A DNA stretch of 64,000 nucleotides from Fibrobacterota bacterium. GTDB lineage: Bacteria > Fibrobacterota > Fibrobacteria > UBA5070. Below, piece after piece: positions 1 through 10,500 of this stretch. How positions within the stretch are numbered: position 1 is the stretch's first letter; each line of letters starts with the position of its first letter. The notes beneath the pieces were generated by a model, which ran no database searches, was not told the DNA's origin, and saw only the letters and a list, made by a program, of their open reading frames with translations. The stretch lies in NCBI GenBank assembly GCA_016715065.1, contig JADKBN010000004.1, positions 310,001-374,000 on the forward strand, in the 5' to 3' direction. A program made the translations under genes and the position numbers.

Positions 1-1
1 G

Positions 2-3000
2 GACACGGTTCGTGAATTCCGAACTTGGATCCACCGGATCCCTCGTGTGTTGGTGTGGGGTGGAAACGCTCCCGTAGCGAACGTTCAAGCTCTGTCCAAC
101 TCGATTGCTTCTCATGGGATCCTGGTATCTCGCGGAGACGATCAGGATGCTCGAGACTTCATCGAAATCAATCCTAAGGGAACGCTGGTCCTCATGGATA
201 CCGCGCTTTCGTATCGCCTCTGGAATGGGGGAACGTCGGGGCGCTTGTTTGATTGGTGCCGTGATGGAGGCAATCTGGCCTTCGTGGGTGCCCCTGCCTT
301 CTCCAGTTGGAGAAATGCCAACGGAACGGTTATCCCGTCTGGATCCCAAGATGTCCATCGGTTGGAGCTCTATGGCCCAGTTACTACACCAACACGGATT
401 TCCCAGCTTGAACGTTCGTTTGCGCGAGGCATTTGGTTCCGCAATATCAAGGCAGATTCTGTCGACGGATTGACAGCAGCCTTCATGCCTGCTCAGACAC
501 CTGTCTCCGTTTCATGGGCGGCACGGTTGTCGTGGTTTGATTCCGCCAATGTCGAAGTCGAAGCCGGATATATTCGCCACCGTTTGGATTCAATACGGTA
601 TACCAACACTCAAGGCAAGGATACCGCCGTCGCAGAGGTTGCCTTTGATGGAAGCATGCTCTACTTCCCTCCTCAGTACGATGGTGCGAGGAAAGGCGGG
701 ATTCTGGAAACACCACAGGTGAACTCGGCGACTGCTGCGAGCTTGGGCCATGTGGTTTGGGCACAGTTCCTTGTGCCTGACATCGGGATTTCGAGGTCCG
801 ACGTTCAAATCGTGGGACATCCTCGGGCTGCTCGCCGAGCGGACAAATATCGTCCGATTCCAGGAGATACCGTCGAGATCACGCTCTCGGTGCGCGTGAG
901 GGATGGAGGATCCGACTCGCTACCGGATACAGCCGTTGTCTTGCATTCTGGTGTGCCAGGCCTGTGGAATGACACCAACCTGATCCTTCGGAAGGTTCGC
1001 CCAGGACGCGTCACGTTCGCTCCATTGCGGTATGTCATACCGAAAAACTTCCCCTATGGAATCGTGCGTTTCGGTGACTCCGCGCGTGCCATGCGGATTG
1101 GATCATTGGTTGAGCCATATTTGCGCAACAACCAACTCAACTCGGACTTCCTTGTTGGAGATACCTCAGCGCCTGGTTTGGCTTGGGCCGAGAAGCTGGA
1201 CGTACAAGCTTCAGCTCCAACGCGGCTATTCCCGGTTTCACCCAAAGTGCCGTTTGCACTGACGGCAAAGGGTTGGACGAAGCATCACCAAGAGGGATGG
1301 GCTTGGTCATGGAGCCAGATTGGCCTAACAGGATCTCCCACCCAGTCTGATTCCGGACGAAGCCATGCACCGGATACATCTACTTGGACGTTCAAACCAC
1401 AGCTTCCCAAGGATGCGTTGGATGGGTCTTTGCGGAAGATCGTTTTCCGAGCCACGGATACCTGCGGGAACAAGGATTCAATTTCTCTGAATTTGCTTGT
1501 CGATGCCGTGCCTCCACGCTTTGAAGGTCTCACGGTTTCTGGGAATGTCGGTGCGTACGATACCGCAACTGGAGAATTCTCCTATCTGTTCGCGGATACT
1601 GTTCGAGGCTCCACGCTGCCAGCTGTCTTGAAATTTTCCGATGAGAAAATGCTAGGACGGGTTGTCTTGAAAGACCAAGACTCGACTGTGTGGTTGGATA
1701 CGGTCGCAATAGGAAGCCTAACCATCAACAGACGAATTCCGATCTACGATGATTCGTTGCTGGTTTCTCCGATGATCCTTCGCATCACCGATAAGGCAGG
1801 AAATGACACGACACTGAAATTACGAGTGGTTCGGATTGGGCCTCCCACACCGGTAGTGTTTCATGTTCGCATTCCCACAGGTGGTGGTTCACTGGTGTAC
1901 CCGACTGTGATGGATCGTGCGGGGTTCGGGGTGGATGACGTGAATCACATCGTCGGACAAGGGCTTCCTTTGGCACGTGGCCTAAATCCAAAGGACACCG
2001 AGAACGTTTTCGTTGGCGGTCTTCCGGGTGTCGAGGGTTACCAGGTCAGTGCATCGAAGCGTTTTGAACCGATGGACTTTTTGTTTTCCTCTTCCACGAA
2101 CATTCCCTTGCGTCGTCTTGTGGTGCAAATGGACAACCAGGTCGTGGACACATCGGCCTTTAGGGCTTTCGATCCGATCCTGCGTCTCCATCCATCCCAG
2201 AGATTGGTTCGCGTCACACCAACACGGGCTCACCATCGAATGTTCTTCCTAGCCGAAGACACGTTGGGGAACATCGACTCGCTGGTGTTGATGCTGGACG
2301 ATTCCTTGGCTGATCTGCAAGTGGTGGACTCTGCCAATGATCACGGACGAGGCGCGGATTGGGGTGAGGTGTACATGCGTCGGGATCTTGTGACCTCGAC
2401 ACGATTCTCTTCTCCACAAAGCTGGAACTACTGGCTCATCCAGCGGCGCAATCCGTTGGTAGTGGGGGAGCGAGACCAGAACATCTACCGGTTGCTGGTG
2501 GACGAGGACAACGACTCCACCACCGGCGACACCACTGCCAATGCTCGACGTGGATTCAAGGGAGCGGAGCTTGCCCTCGAGTGGACCAATCTGAACAATG
2601 CAGACGATGGAACCGGAGCTCAGGTACGATTGCTTCACTGGACAGGGTCAAGCTGGATCGCTTCTGGTTGGACTGGTGAGGGCCTGTTCGATCTCGATGG
2701 CTACGGATTCCATGTCAACCAGATGGATGATCCCAGAACGGCTGTTCTGGGGCAGGGTGATCAGAAACTGCCTTCTGGAAAGATCGCACCCGCAACAGCT
2801 GGTGTGACTGAGCTGGGACTGCGAGCATCCTCAGGGGCAAGTCTTGCTTCGCTTCGATGGGCCATTCAGCCTGTCGGAGTGGGGGACACCGTCCGGTCGT
2901 CAGCGGGAATCATGCTGAATTTCCGCCCTGAGGAATTCAAGAGCGTCACCATCGACGGAGATGCCACCGATTGGTGGCCCAACAAGACTCAGATGGGAAT

Positions 3001-6000
3001 CGAAGTTCGTTCAAAGACGGATTCCGTCAATGGCGGACTGGATGTGGTGTTTGGGGTTCGCAACATCGGAACACGTCCCGTGCAGGGTGTGATTTTCCGC
3101 TACTGGTTGCATGGGGATTCCGTTGCCAGTGCATCGTTGACCGGTGTGCCAAGAGGATTCTCCTCGATGGCCGTCCAATCAGTGGTCCGTGATACTTCCA
3201 AGGATTCAGGGACCTGGGCGGTCACCATCAGCTGCATTTCCTGCACCTTTGCTGGAGGTTCGGACATCTCGGCCCTGGGTGTCCTGCACCTGCAGGGAAT
3301 CGGCATTGCCTCCACCCGAGGCGATGACTGGAGCAATGCTTCTGACTCATCCAAGCGAAACGATCATTTCCCAGCCTACAAGGTCAATGGCGGTCTGTGG
3401 TTTGGTTCGGAGCCGCCTTACCGCGAACTGAGATCACCAGTGGCAAGGATTTCTCCATCTGGGATCCTCTGGACCACTGTTGGGTCCAAGCTCATTCTGG
3501 ACGCGGATTCCTCCTTCGATCCTGAAGGTCGCCCCTTGCGTTACGAATGGTGGAACTCCAATGGCATCCTTCCATCCACCGGGCGAGTAGACACTTTCGT
3601 CGCTGTCCGTCCAGGGATGGATTCGGTGAAGTTGAAGGTCTACGATCCCTCCGATGCCACCCGAAAGGTGGCCTGGGCCCGAGTAATCATTTATGCGGTC
3701 GATACGAATGGGTTCGTTGGAGTTCGGCCCATCCTGGATACATCCAAAGCACTCTTCGAAGAACAATGGCATCCAAGATGGAATCAACATTGGACAGGTC
3801 AAGAAGTGGTCCTGACCAGCGATACTCTCAAGGATGATCAGGGAAGCGTCCTTCTGGCACGGGCGAGCCAGGGTGATACGATGGTATCTCTTCGACTCAC
3901 CAATGCATTCCAAGTATGGATTCGAGCCAGCTGTGATTCGAGCTTCCAAGCCCAGCGGGATTGGTGCCATGACGAGGAGGACCTATCGAAGTTCACGAAC
4001 TTGGAGTTTGATGTGGCAATGGATGGTGGCACCCAGACTCCGATCCGAGTGTGGCTCACTAGGCTCAATAAGCCTTTGAACCAAAACGACCGAGCAGAGG
4101 AAAATTTTGGGTACTTGGAGAGCTACATGCAAGACCTTCGCAAGTCTTGGACTTGGCAACGGGTGAGCATCCCATTGGCAGATATCTATACAGAGCCAGC
4201 CGCTCGAACTTCTGGGTTCCTTCAGCTCAAGTTTCAAGCAGATGGAGTAGTATCCACCGATCGAAAAGTGCTTTTGGACAATATTCGTCTGGTGAAGTAC
4301 CGGACTGAGCCTGGTCAGGTTGTGACCACAAGACGCAATGACCTTCAAGTATTTGCCAACACGGTTCAGGCTGACGGAGCAGTGAATCAATTAGGCATGG
4401 CCACAAGGTTGCTTAATTCCAGCGGGAAAGCGCTGCATCTGGATTCGTTGCGAATTTGGTGGTTCCACCAGTCATTGGATGGCCTCGTGCGTCCGGCACT
4501 CGATCACCGGTTTGACACCGTGTATGGTCCCGAGTTGCAACAATTCGCGGTATCGGATGGACTCCCTCGAGATTTGCGGATCGATTCTCTCGATTACAAC
4601 ACTGTCGACCTTGCCTCAACATGGTTGACTGCCACAGCACCAACCGCCAACCGGCGGATGGAGCTTCAATGGTCTGCGCCAAGGGCTCCCGACAATCTGA
4701 AATTAGCCAGCAGCGCTTCAGCACTTTTCTGGGTGGGTCAACAAGTTCCAGTTACGATCAATCATGACCCTTACGGCAACTTCCCCATTCCTCGGTTTGC
4801 GACGGGGGCTTCCTTGAACTGGAGCTGGCCGGATTCGGCTGACGTTTGGCAGATCGCACCCAGAGTGGTTGTCGATGGTCGAAAGCCTGACGGCACTTGG
4901 GGAAGACTCTGGGGTGTGGGGCCAACCGAAGATGCGGCGACGGTCACCTTCTGGAATCGTGATCGGTTGATCGATCCTTCCTACGCCGTACCGGCTAGCC
5001 GTGTCATTCGGCCCAACATTGACCTTCTTGGAGGCACTCCGACTCCAGGTGCGCACCTTGCCGCCTCCGCAGCGGGCTCAGTTGATCCGATGGGGCATCC
5101 TTTGCGATACCATTGGCTGGACGACATGGGTCGTGTGGTGAGCATTGGTGAGGTTGACAGCTTTGTGGTACCGGATACTGGTCGCTACATACTGCGCTTG
5201 CGTGTGTTCGACTTCCTGGATCCAACGCGCGTTGCAATGGACTCCTTGGAAATCTTCTCCGTGACCCAGGCGAAGGTGGTGGATTCGGCGAAGATCCTCG
5301 ACGGACACCGCGGAGCCTGGTCCCCTGGAACCAAATGGGGAACTCCCTCCCCTTCCGTTGGGGTGTCTTGGAAGGCCTCCGTGGATCTTCCGGTTGCTGA
5401 CGGATCTTGTCCGGTACGGTTGTTGCCTGTTTCGAGCGACTCCATCCTCGCTGTTCCGTTCTCCAATGGGACCCTGGATGGTGTGCGATTTGATGCGCCC
5501 AAGAATGCATTGGACCGCAGCCGATACACAAATCTCGAGTTTTGGGTTGCGACGAGTCGCGAATGGACAGGTCGCCAGCACCGAGATCTTCCGATTAGGG
5601 TCTGGTTGACCCAGCAGGTCCAGCCAGGAGTTGGTGACAACAACAACGCCGATGAGGAAGACTTCAACATCCTTCAGGCGTACGTGGCCGAAAGCCAACT
5701 TTCCAGACACTGGAAGAAAGTCTCCATTCCTGTGGACGAGCTTTACCAGTCGGCTAGGCTGGTCAACTCGGATACGACCAAACTGTTCCTGAAGTTCATG
5801 GTTGATCATTCCGGCTCGCTGCTTCCGACAGACACTTCGCGTAGGGCTGACCTGTTCCTCAGCGGCCTCCGTTGGGTTCGGTATTCGCCTGGCGCCCGCG
5901 TGACCTCTCGCTCGGTGGGGACGGTGCTCCTCGGGAGAGCAACAACGGACAACTCTGGTGATCCTGGAACACGTATCGATATCCGCTTGATCAATCCTAC

Positions 6001-7507
6001 CTCAAAGGCTTTGAAGTCAGATAGCCTCCGTTTGCGATTGAATTATCGCGGAAGCCTACCTGTACGGGATGTGTTCCGCAACAACGATCTAAACGGTGCA
6101 GGAACCGATGAGAGCATCACCGCAGATTGGTTCTCGACCAGGGATTCGTTCTTTGCTTTCACCCCGATCACAGATGTGCAGGGACGAAGCGCAGACCATG
6201 AAATCCGTTTGACTTGGGATCGTTCCGCCCAAATGAATGCTGGCAAGGGATTGCAAGCCATCTGGAGGCCAGAATTTGTCGCTTCGTTGTACTTCCAAGG
6301 AAGATCTATTCAGCACTTCGCGCCGGATAGCTCAACCTCGTTCAGCCTGTTGGACGGTATCGTGGCAGATTACCAAGTGCCTGGACGTGGCTGGTCTCGT
6401 CTGTGGGGTGCTTTGCCTGGCGAGAATCCGGATACGATTGGTTCTTGGGGTCGCGAGGTATTGCGCATGCCTGTGGATACCGTGGTGCCTCCGGGAGCTG
6501 TCGTCTTGTTGCCCGGGTCTTGTCAAGACACTTCCAGTCACGGCTCGGGTTCCACAAACACATACGTGGCTCCTGGCGATGTCTCAGCGTTGCCGTCCAC
6601 AGGAAGAGATCCATCACTGATCACCCAAGCTGTTGAGGTAGGGGGACGGCCGGCAGTTCAGGTCATCCAGTCAAAACCGGATTTCAACATTGGTACGAGC
6701 TTCTTGTTCGATACTACCTGGGCTCACCATTCGGTGGTCGCGGTGAACGTGTACATCGAACCATCACAGATGGTGGGAACCGCTTGGCCAGGAACGCTGA
6801 AGACCGCGACCTTTGATGGAACCACTTGGTTGCCACTCGACACCGCAGCGGGATCGAACGACAGCTTGGCCGGAGCGGTCGGGGTGTGGAAGACCATCCG
6901 CTACAAGTACGACCCATTACGCTACACCATTGGTCGCTGGTTCGATCTGTTCTTCCTGGCCAACGGCCACGGAAACGGCAGCAGTAACTCCAGCCTGCAG
7001 TGGAACATCGGTGCTGTGTGGGTGGAAGGCGTTGGCACCCAGGGTACAGATACTGCCCAAACACCTGCCATAGTCTCTAGGGGGCTTTCCATGGACTCAT
7101 TGTCCAGGCTAAAGACCTGCAACCAATGTCAAGTCGTCCAAGATGGAAGTAGAACGGCAATTTCCGTCGTTCCTAATGGCGGTGGAGTGGCGCTGTCCTT
7201 CGAGGTCGTTGTTGATTCTGTGCTGTGGAGATCGAAGACTCTGTCCTTCGATCTCAAATCGGAGTTCGCATTGGGAGCCTGGGAACAGGCCTGGTTCATG
7301 GTGGACAACCAACCCGACCGCAGCGGTTGGGATGAGTACCGAACAAGCATCCCTCAATCGACCTTCAGTGGATGGGGGCCTATCCAGATTCCGTTCAATG
7401 GGTCGTTGTACCGTATCGGTAGCACAGCCCGTTTCCTGCTTTCTTTGAATGCGAACCCACCCAGTGGGAAGCGCATGTTTGTTGACAACCTGAGGTGGAC
7501 CCCGTGA
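2..7507 (+). CDS. Giant secreted/surface multidomain protein, 5' end missing
   Basis: The reading frame is open from the first bases, so the gene begins before the window; GTG at 47 is only the first possible start inside it. About 2,500 residues are visible. No enzyme domain is recognised. Two segments look like PKD/Ig-type folds (nt 3450-3700 and 5035-5260), each with SxDPxGxPLRYxW and a closing VxD pattern. Each is followed by a beta-sandwich segment ending in LDNIRLVKY or LSGLRWVRY, as in carbohydrate-binding folds, and then a stretch with SSGKALHLDSLRIWW or TSKALKSDSLRLRL, reminiscent of CBM3. The two halves therefore look like an internal duplication. A DGDATDWW motif lies near nt 2960. 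The low lysine content and the absence of predicted membrane helices suit an exported adhesin or binding protein. The stop overlaps the next start (GTGA), so it is probably translationally coupled to the Rhs gene. Domain names are inferences from motifs. Confidence 0.85.
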   Translation, partial: DTVREFRTWIHRIPRVLVWGGNAPVANVQALSNSIASHGILVSRGDDQDARDFIEINPKGTLVLMDTALSYRLWNGGTSGRLFDWCRDGGNLAFVGAPAFSSWRNANGTVIPSGSQDVHRLELYGPVTTPTRISQLERSFARGIWFRNIKADSVDGLTAAFMPAQTPVSVSWAARLSWFDSANVEVEAGYIRHRLDSIRYTNTQGKDTAVAEVAFDGSMLYFPPQYDGARKGGILETPQVNSATAASLGHVVWAQFLVPDIGISRSDVQIVGHPRAARRADKYRPIPGDTVEITLSVRVRDGGSDSLPDTAVVLHSGVPGLWNDTNLILRKVRPGRVTFAPLRYVIPKNFPYGIVRFGDSARAMRIGSLVEPYLRNNQLNSDFLVGDTSAPGLAWAEKLDVQASAPTRLFPVSPKVPFALTAKGWTKHHQEGWAWSWSQIGLTGSPTQSDSGRSHAPDTSTWTFKPQLPKDALDGSLRKIVFRATDTCGNKDSISLNLLVDAVPPRFEGLTVSGNVGAYDTATGEFSYLFADTVRGSTLPAVLKFSDEKMLGRVVLKDQDSTVWLDTVAIGSLTINRRIPIYDDSLLVSPMILRITDKAGNDTTLKLRVVRIGPPTPVVFHVRIPTGGGSLVYPTVMDRAGFGVDDVNHIVGQGLPLARGLNPKDTENVFVGGLPGVEGYQVSASKRFEPMDFLFSSSTNIPLRRLVVQMDNQVVDTSAFRAFDPILRLHPSQRLVRVTPTRAHHRMFFLAEDTLGNIDSLVLMLDDSLADLQVVDSANDHGRGADWGEVYMRRDLVTSTRFSSPQSWNYWLIQRRNPLVVGERDQNIYRLLVDEDNDSTTGDTTANARRGFKGAELALEWTNLNNADDGTGAQVRLLHWTGSSWIASGWTGEGLFDLDGYGFHVNQMDDPRTAVLGQGDQKLPSGKIAPATAGVTELGLRASSGASLASLRWAIQPVGVGDTVRSSAGIMLNFRPEEFKSVTIDGDATDWWPNKTQMGIEVRSKTDSVNGGLDVVFGVRNIGTRPVQGVIFRYWLHGDSVASASLTGVPRGFSSMAVQSVVRDTSKDSGTWAVTISCISCTFAGGSDISALGVLHLQGIGIASTRGDDWSNASDSSKRNDHFPAYKVNGGLWFGSEPPYRELRSPVARISPSGILWTTVGSKLILDADSSFDPEGRPLRYEWWNSNGILPSTGRVDTFVAVRPGMDSVKLKVYDPSDATRKVAWARVIIYAVDTNGFVGVRPILDTSKALFEEQWHPRWNQHWTGQEVVLTSDTLKDDQGSVLLARASQGDTMVSLRLTNAFQVWIRASCDSSFQAQRDWCHDEEDLSKFTNLEFDVAMDGGTQTPIRVWLTRLNKPLNQNDRAEENFGYLESYMQDLRKSWTWQRVSIPLADIYTEPAARTSGFLQLKFQADGVVSTDRKVLLDNIRLVKYRTEPGQVVTTRRNDLQVFANTVQADGAVNQLGMATRLLNSSGKALHLDSLRIWWFHQSLDGLVRPALDHRFDTVYGPELQQFAVSDGLPRDLRIDSLDYNTVDLASTWLTATAPTANRRMELQWSAPRAPDNLKLASSASALFWVGQQVPVTINHDPYGNFPIPRFATGASLNWSWPDSADVWQIAPRVVVDGRKPDGTWGRLWGVGPTEDAATVTFWNRDRLIDPSYAVPASRVIRPNIDLLGGTPTPGAHLAASAAGSVDPMGHPLRYHWLDDMGRVVSIGEVDSFVVPDTGRYILRLRVFDFLDPTRVAMDSLEIFSVTQAKVVDSAKILDGHRGAWSPGTKWGTPSPSVGVSWKASVDLPVADGSCPVRLLPVSSDSILAVPFSNGTLDGVRFDAPKNALDRSRYTNLEFWVATSREWTGRQHRDLPIRVWLTQQVQPGVGDNNNADEEDFNILQAYVAESQLSRHWKKVSIPVDELYQSARLVNSDTTKLFLKFMVDHSGSLLPTDTSRRADLFLSGLRWVRYSPGARVTSRSVGTVLLGRATTDNSGDPGTRIDIRLINPTSKALKSDSLRLRLNYRGSLPVRDVFRNNDLNGAGTDESITADWFSTRDSFFAFTPITDVQGRSADHEIRLTWDRSAQMNAGKGLQAIWRPEFVASLYFQGRSIQHFAPDSSTSFSLLDGIVADYQVPGRGWSRLWGALPGENPDTIGSWGREVLRMPVDTVVPPGAVVLLPGSCQDTSSHGSGSTNTYVAPGDVSALPSTGRDPSLITQAVEVGGRPAVQVIQSKPDFNIGTSFLFDTTWAHHSVVAVNVYIEPSQMVGTAWPGTLKTATFDGTTWLPLDTAAGSNDSLAGAVGVWKTIRYKYDPLRYTIGRWFDLFFLANGHGNGSSNSSLQWNIGAVWVEGVGTQGTDTAQTPAIVSRGLSMDSLSRLKTCNQCQVVQDGSRTAISVVPNGGGVALSFEVVVDSVLWRSKTLSFDLKSEFALGAWEQAWFMVDNQPDRSGWDEYRTSIPQSTFSGWGPIQIPFNGSLYRIGSTARFLLSLNANPPSGKRMFVDNLRWTP

Positions 7508-10500
7508 ACGCCCGTATCTTCTGTCTTCTGATCATCCTCCCTCTTGTTGCTCAGGCTGGACTTTCTCGGCACAACGAGCAGGGTCTGTCTCCAACGCATT
7601 CGTACAAGCGAACTGGGGATGGGGTTGTTTCCAACCTGAACGGGAACTTGGTCCAGACCTCGACTCCCGTTTCGATTCCGGGTGCACCTCTGGGTGTTGA
7701 GCTCTCACGCACCTGGAACAGCCATTGGCGAGAACCGTTGTTCGCGCTCCAATACGACATGGACTACAACGCGATCGATCTGTCCGATTCGTCGCGGAGG
7801 AATCCGGTCTATAGGGATCGAGATGTCACAGAGTCAACCTTGAACATCGGAGGGTTTGCGACACGTCGAATACATCGCATTTCAAATCCTCAGCAGATCC
7901 CCAAAACGTGGGGTTTTACACAAGCTGTTTCCCTGTCCTTGGTTCAAGCAGCTGCAAACGCCGCGATCCAACGAGCGATTTTCAACCAGTATTCCGAATT
8001 TCTGACTCGTCACAATGCGTTGGTCGAAATCTTGGGGAAGGATTACACGAAGTCCCCTGAAGATCAGGCCAAGCTTGATAAAATCAACAATGAAACAATG
8101 ATGGCCCTACAGGCTGTGAAAATTGCCCTTTATGCTGTCAATGGCGCTGGTGATGATTTTAGGACGCTACAAAGCTGTGCAAGCTCCGCTGCGGGGGATC
8201 GAACATCCGCAAAGGGTGATTGCGGACAAGCGATGTTCAATGTCGCATCGAACGTAGGAGGGCAATTCATTCCGTACATCTCGGATATCAACATGGGGTA
8301 CAAGCTGGCGACCGGAAAAGCGGACGGCGAAGACGTCGCGTGGTACATCGGAGAGCAGCTTGGCCAGTATGTCGTTGCCAATATTGTTGGGGGAGGACTT
8401 TCTGGTGGAGTGGCAGGTGTCGCTCTGGCAGCCACAGTTCAAATGACTCGGCTTTACATCAGTCTTGTGGCCGAGTGGGAAAAGACCTACGACGTTGGAT
8501 ATGTGACCGTAAACCCGTGGAGCGTGGGGGTAAACGGGTATGTGGGAATGCTCGGTGTGAATCATGATGCGGAATTGAACCGCTCCCAGTCTCGCTACCA
8601 ACGAAATTGGATCCATAGATCAATAGAGATGAGAGATTCCGTTATAGACACAGTCATCCAAAATCACTCACTGAGTCGACATCCAATGGCTGAACTGCAA
8701 CTTGTCGCTTCGGACGGAGGCGCCACCAGGTTCGTGTTGTCTGATGACTCCGCTCGGACCTTGGATGGAAGACGATGGGTTTCCTATGAGGCCTTGTCGA
8801 ATGCTGAGATGCGCAAGATCTACTACTGCCTGCCAAGGGGGATGGAAGATCGCATTGATCTTGGTTTGGATCCGAACCCAGCCCAGTATGATCCGATCCT
8901 GGATAGTTCTGGCTACTACTTGGTCAAGGAGCCTGGTGGTACGCAGGTGGTCTTCGGTTTGGGTGCAGCAAACAAGGGAATGATTGAGGATGGAGGATTT
9001 GATACCTATTGGGCAGTCCCTGGTCTATTTCGGTCCTCGACGGCAGATTCTGTCGTCGTCACGCGAGATGGCGATCATCAGATCCAATTTGTGCGTGACG
9101 CAAGAACTGGGCGTGGAGCTGTATTGTTTACGGATTCCATTGTGTCCGGAGTGGTTTCGCCAGATGGGAAGCTGACAAGACAGGTTGACGTAATCTGGCA
9201 GGGCCTTGGCCAACACGAGTTTTTAGGGTACAAGACCGGGCGAGATTCCCCGGTCAATTGGAAAACGCCAGTCATCCAGTGGGAGGCAAGGCGAGTTTCT
9301 GACCAGCAAATCGATACGACTTGGTATAACTACTCCAATGGCGAATTGACCCAGGTCGATCACGCCAATGGCAGCAGCACGGTTTACGCGTATGAAGGGG
9401 AACATTACGGAAAACTGGATGGCTTCGTGCTCAGCGCAACGAATTTTCCAGACCGCACAAATCGACAGTTCTATCTACAGCGAAATTACGGTTATCAAGG
9501 TTGGGAGGAGACCAAGCCAGCAGGGTTGAAAACCTCAGTCCAGACCCTACTTCGCCAGCCAGACCACGTTGTTGCACCCGATCAGCCTTGGCGAGAAACT
9601 CAAACCACGGACTGGTACTTCTTCTCGCCGATCTTTGAGGCGAAGAACATCAATCGCAAGCTCGCCGGATTCCAAGGACGAACCACTGTGCTCCGATTGG
9701 ATGGATCGGTCCACGATACAGACAAGGTCCTGGACAGTTTGGAGTATCGGACCACAAGATTCCAGCTGACGATGGAGTACCATGGCGCCGGATCAATGGG
9801 GCAGCGCCGAACGCAAACCCTTTATGATGGCGACCGACAGATCGCGAAGATCGATTCCCGTGGGTTGAACCAGCTGAATGACCCAAAGATCACAGTCTGG
9901 AATTACGATCGCAACGGATCCTTGGTGCGCGAGACGGTGTGTCCAAAGACGATGTCCGATACCCTGCGGGCCCGCGTAGCCCGGATTCCAGGCATGCCTG
10001 CCTTCCAGCTTGATTGCCCGGAGGTCAAGACGGAATTTGGTGTTCGACACCGGGATGCTGGTGAGTTCTGGCTGACCACGGTGGATACTACCGTGGTGAA
10101 TGACCCGCTGATGGGCGGGAATCTCCGTGTGGCAGTGGTAAACGCAAAGCCCAATCCGACGTTCCGAACGGACAGCCTCTACCGACTGGAGCTTTCTACC
10201 TCCAAGCGAACCTGGAGGCGAGGAAGCGTCCGGGATGACGGAACGATTTTGGCCAACGACTCGATAATGATGGCCGACTCCACCGAATGGGAAGATTGGC
10301 GTCCATCTACTGGGGCGACACCATTCCCCCGTCCGGTTCGTCAGCGTGTCTGGTTGGACGGAAAATGGCAGATGGCTTCCGAGACTCGATATGCCGACGC
10401 GGACAACAGACCAGCCTTGATTTCACGCTCGAGCCGGTATCTCAGTGCGGATTCTGTTTCCGTGATCGAGGCGGATCTCGATAGCGTTTACAAGTTGTTG

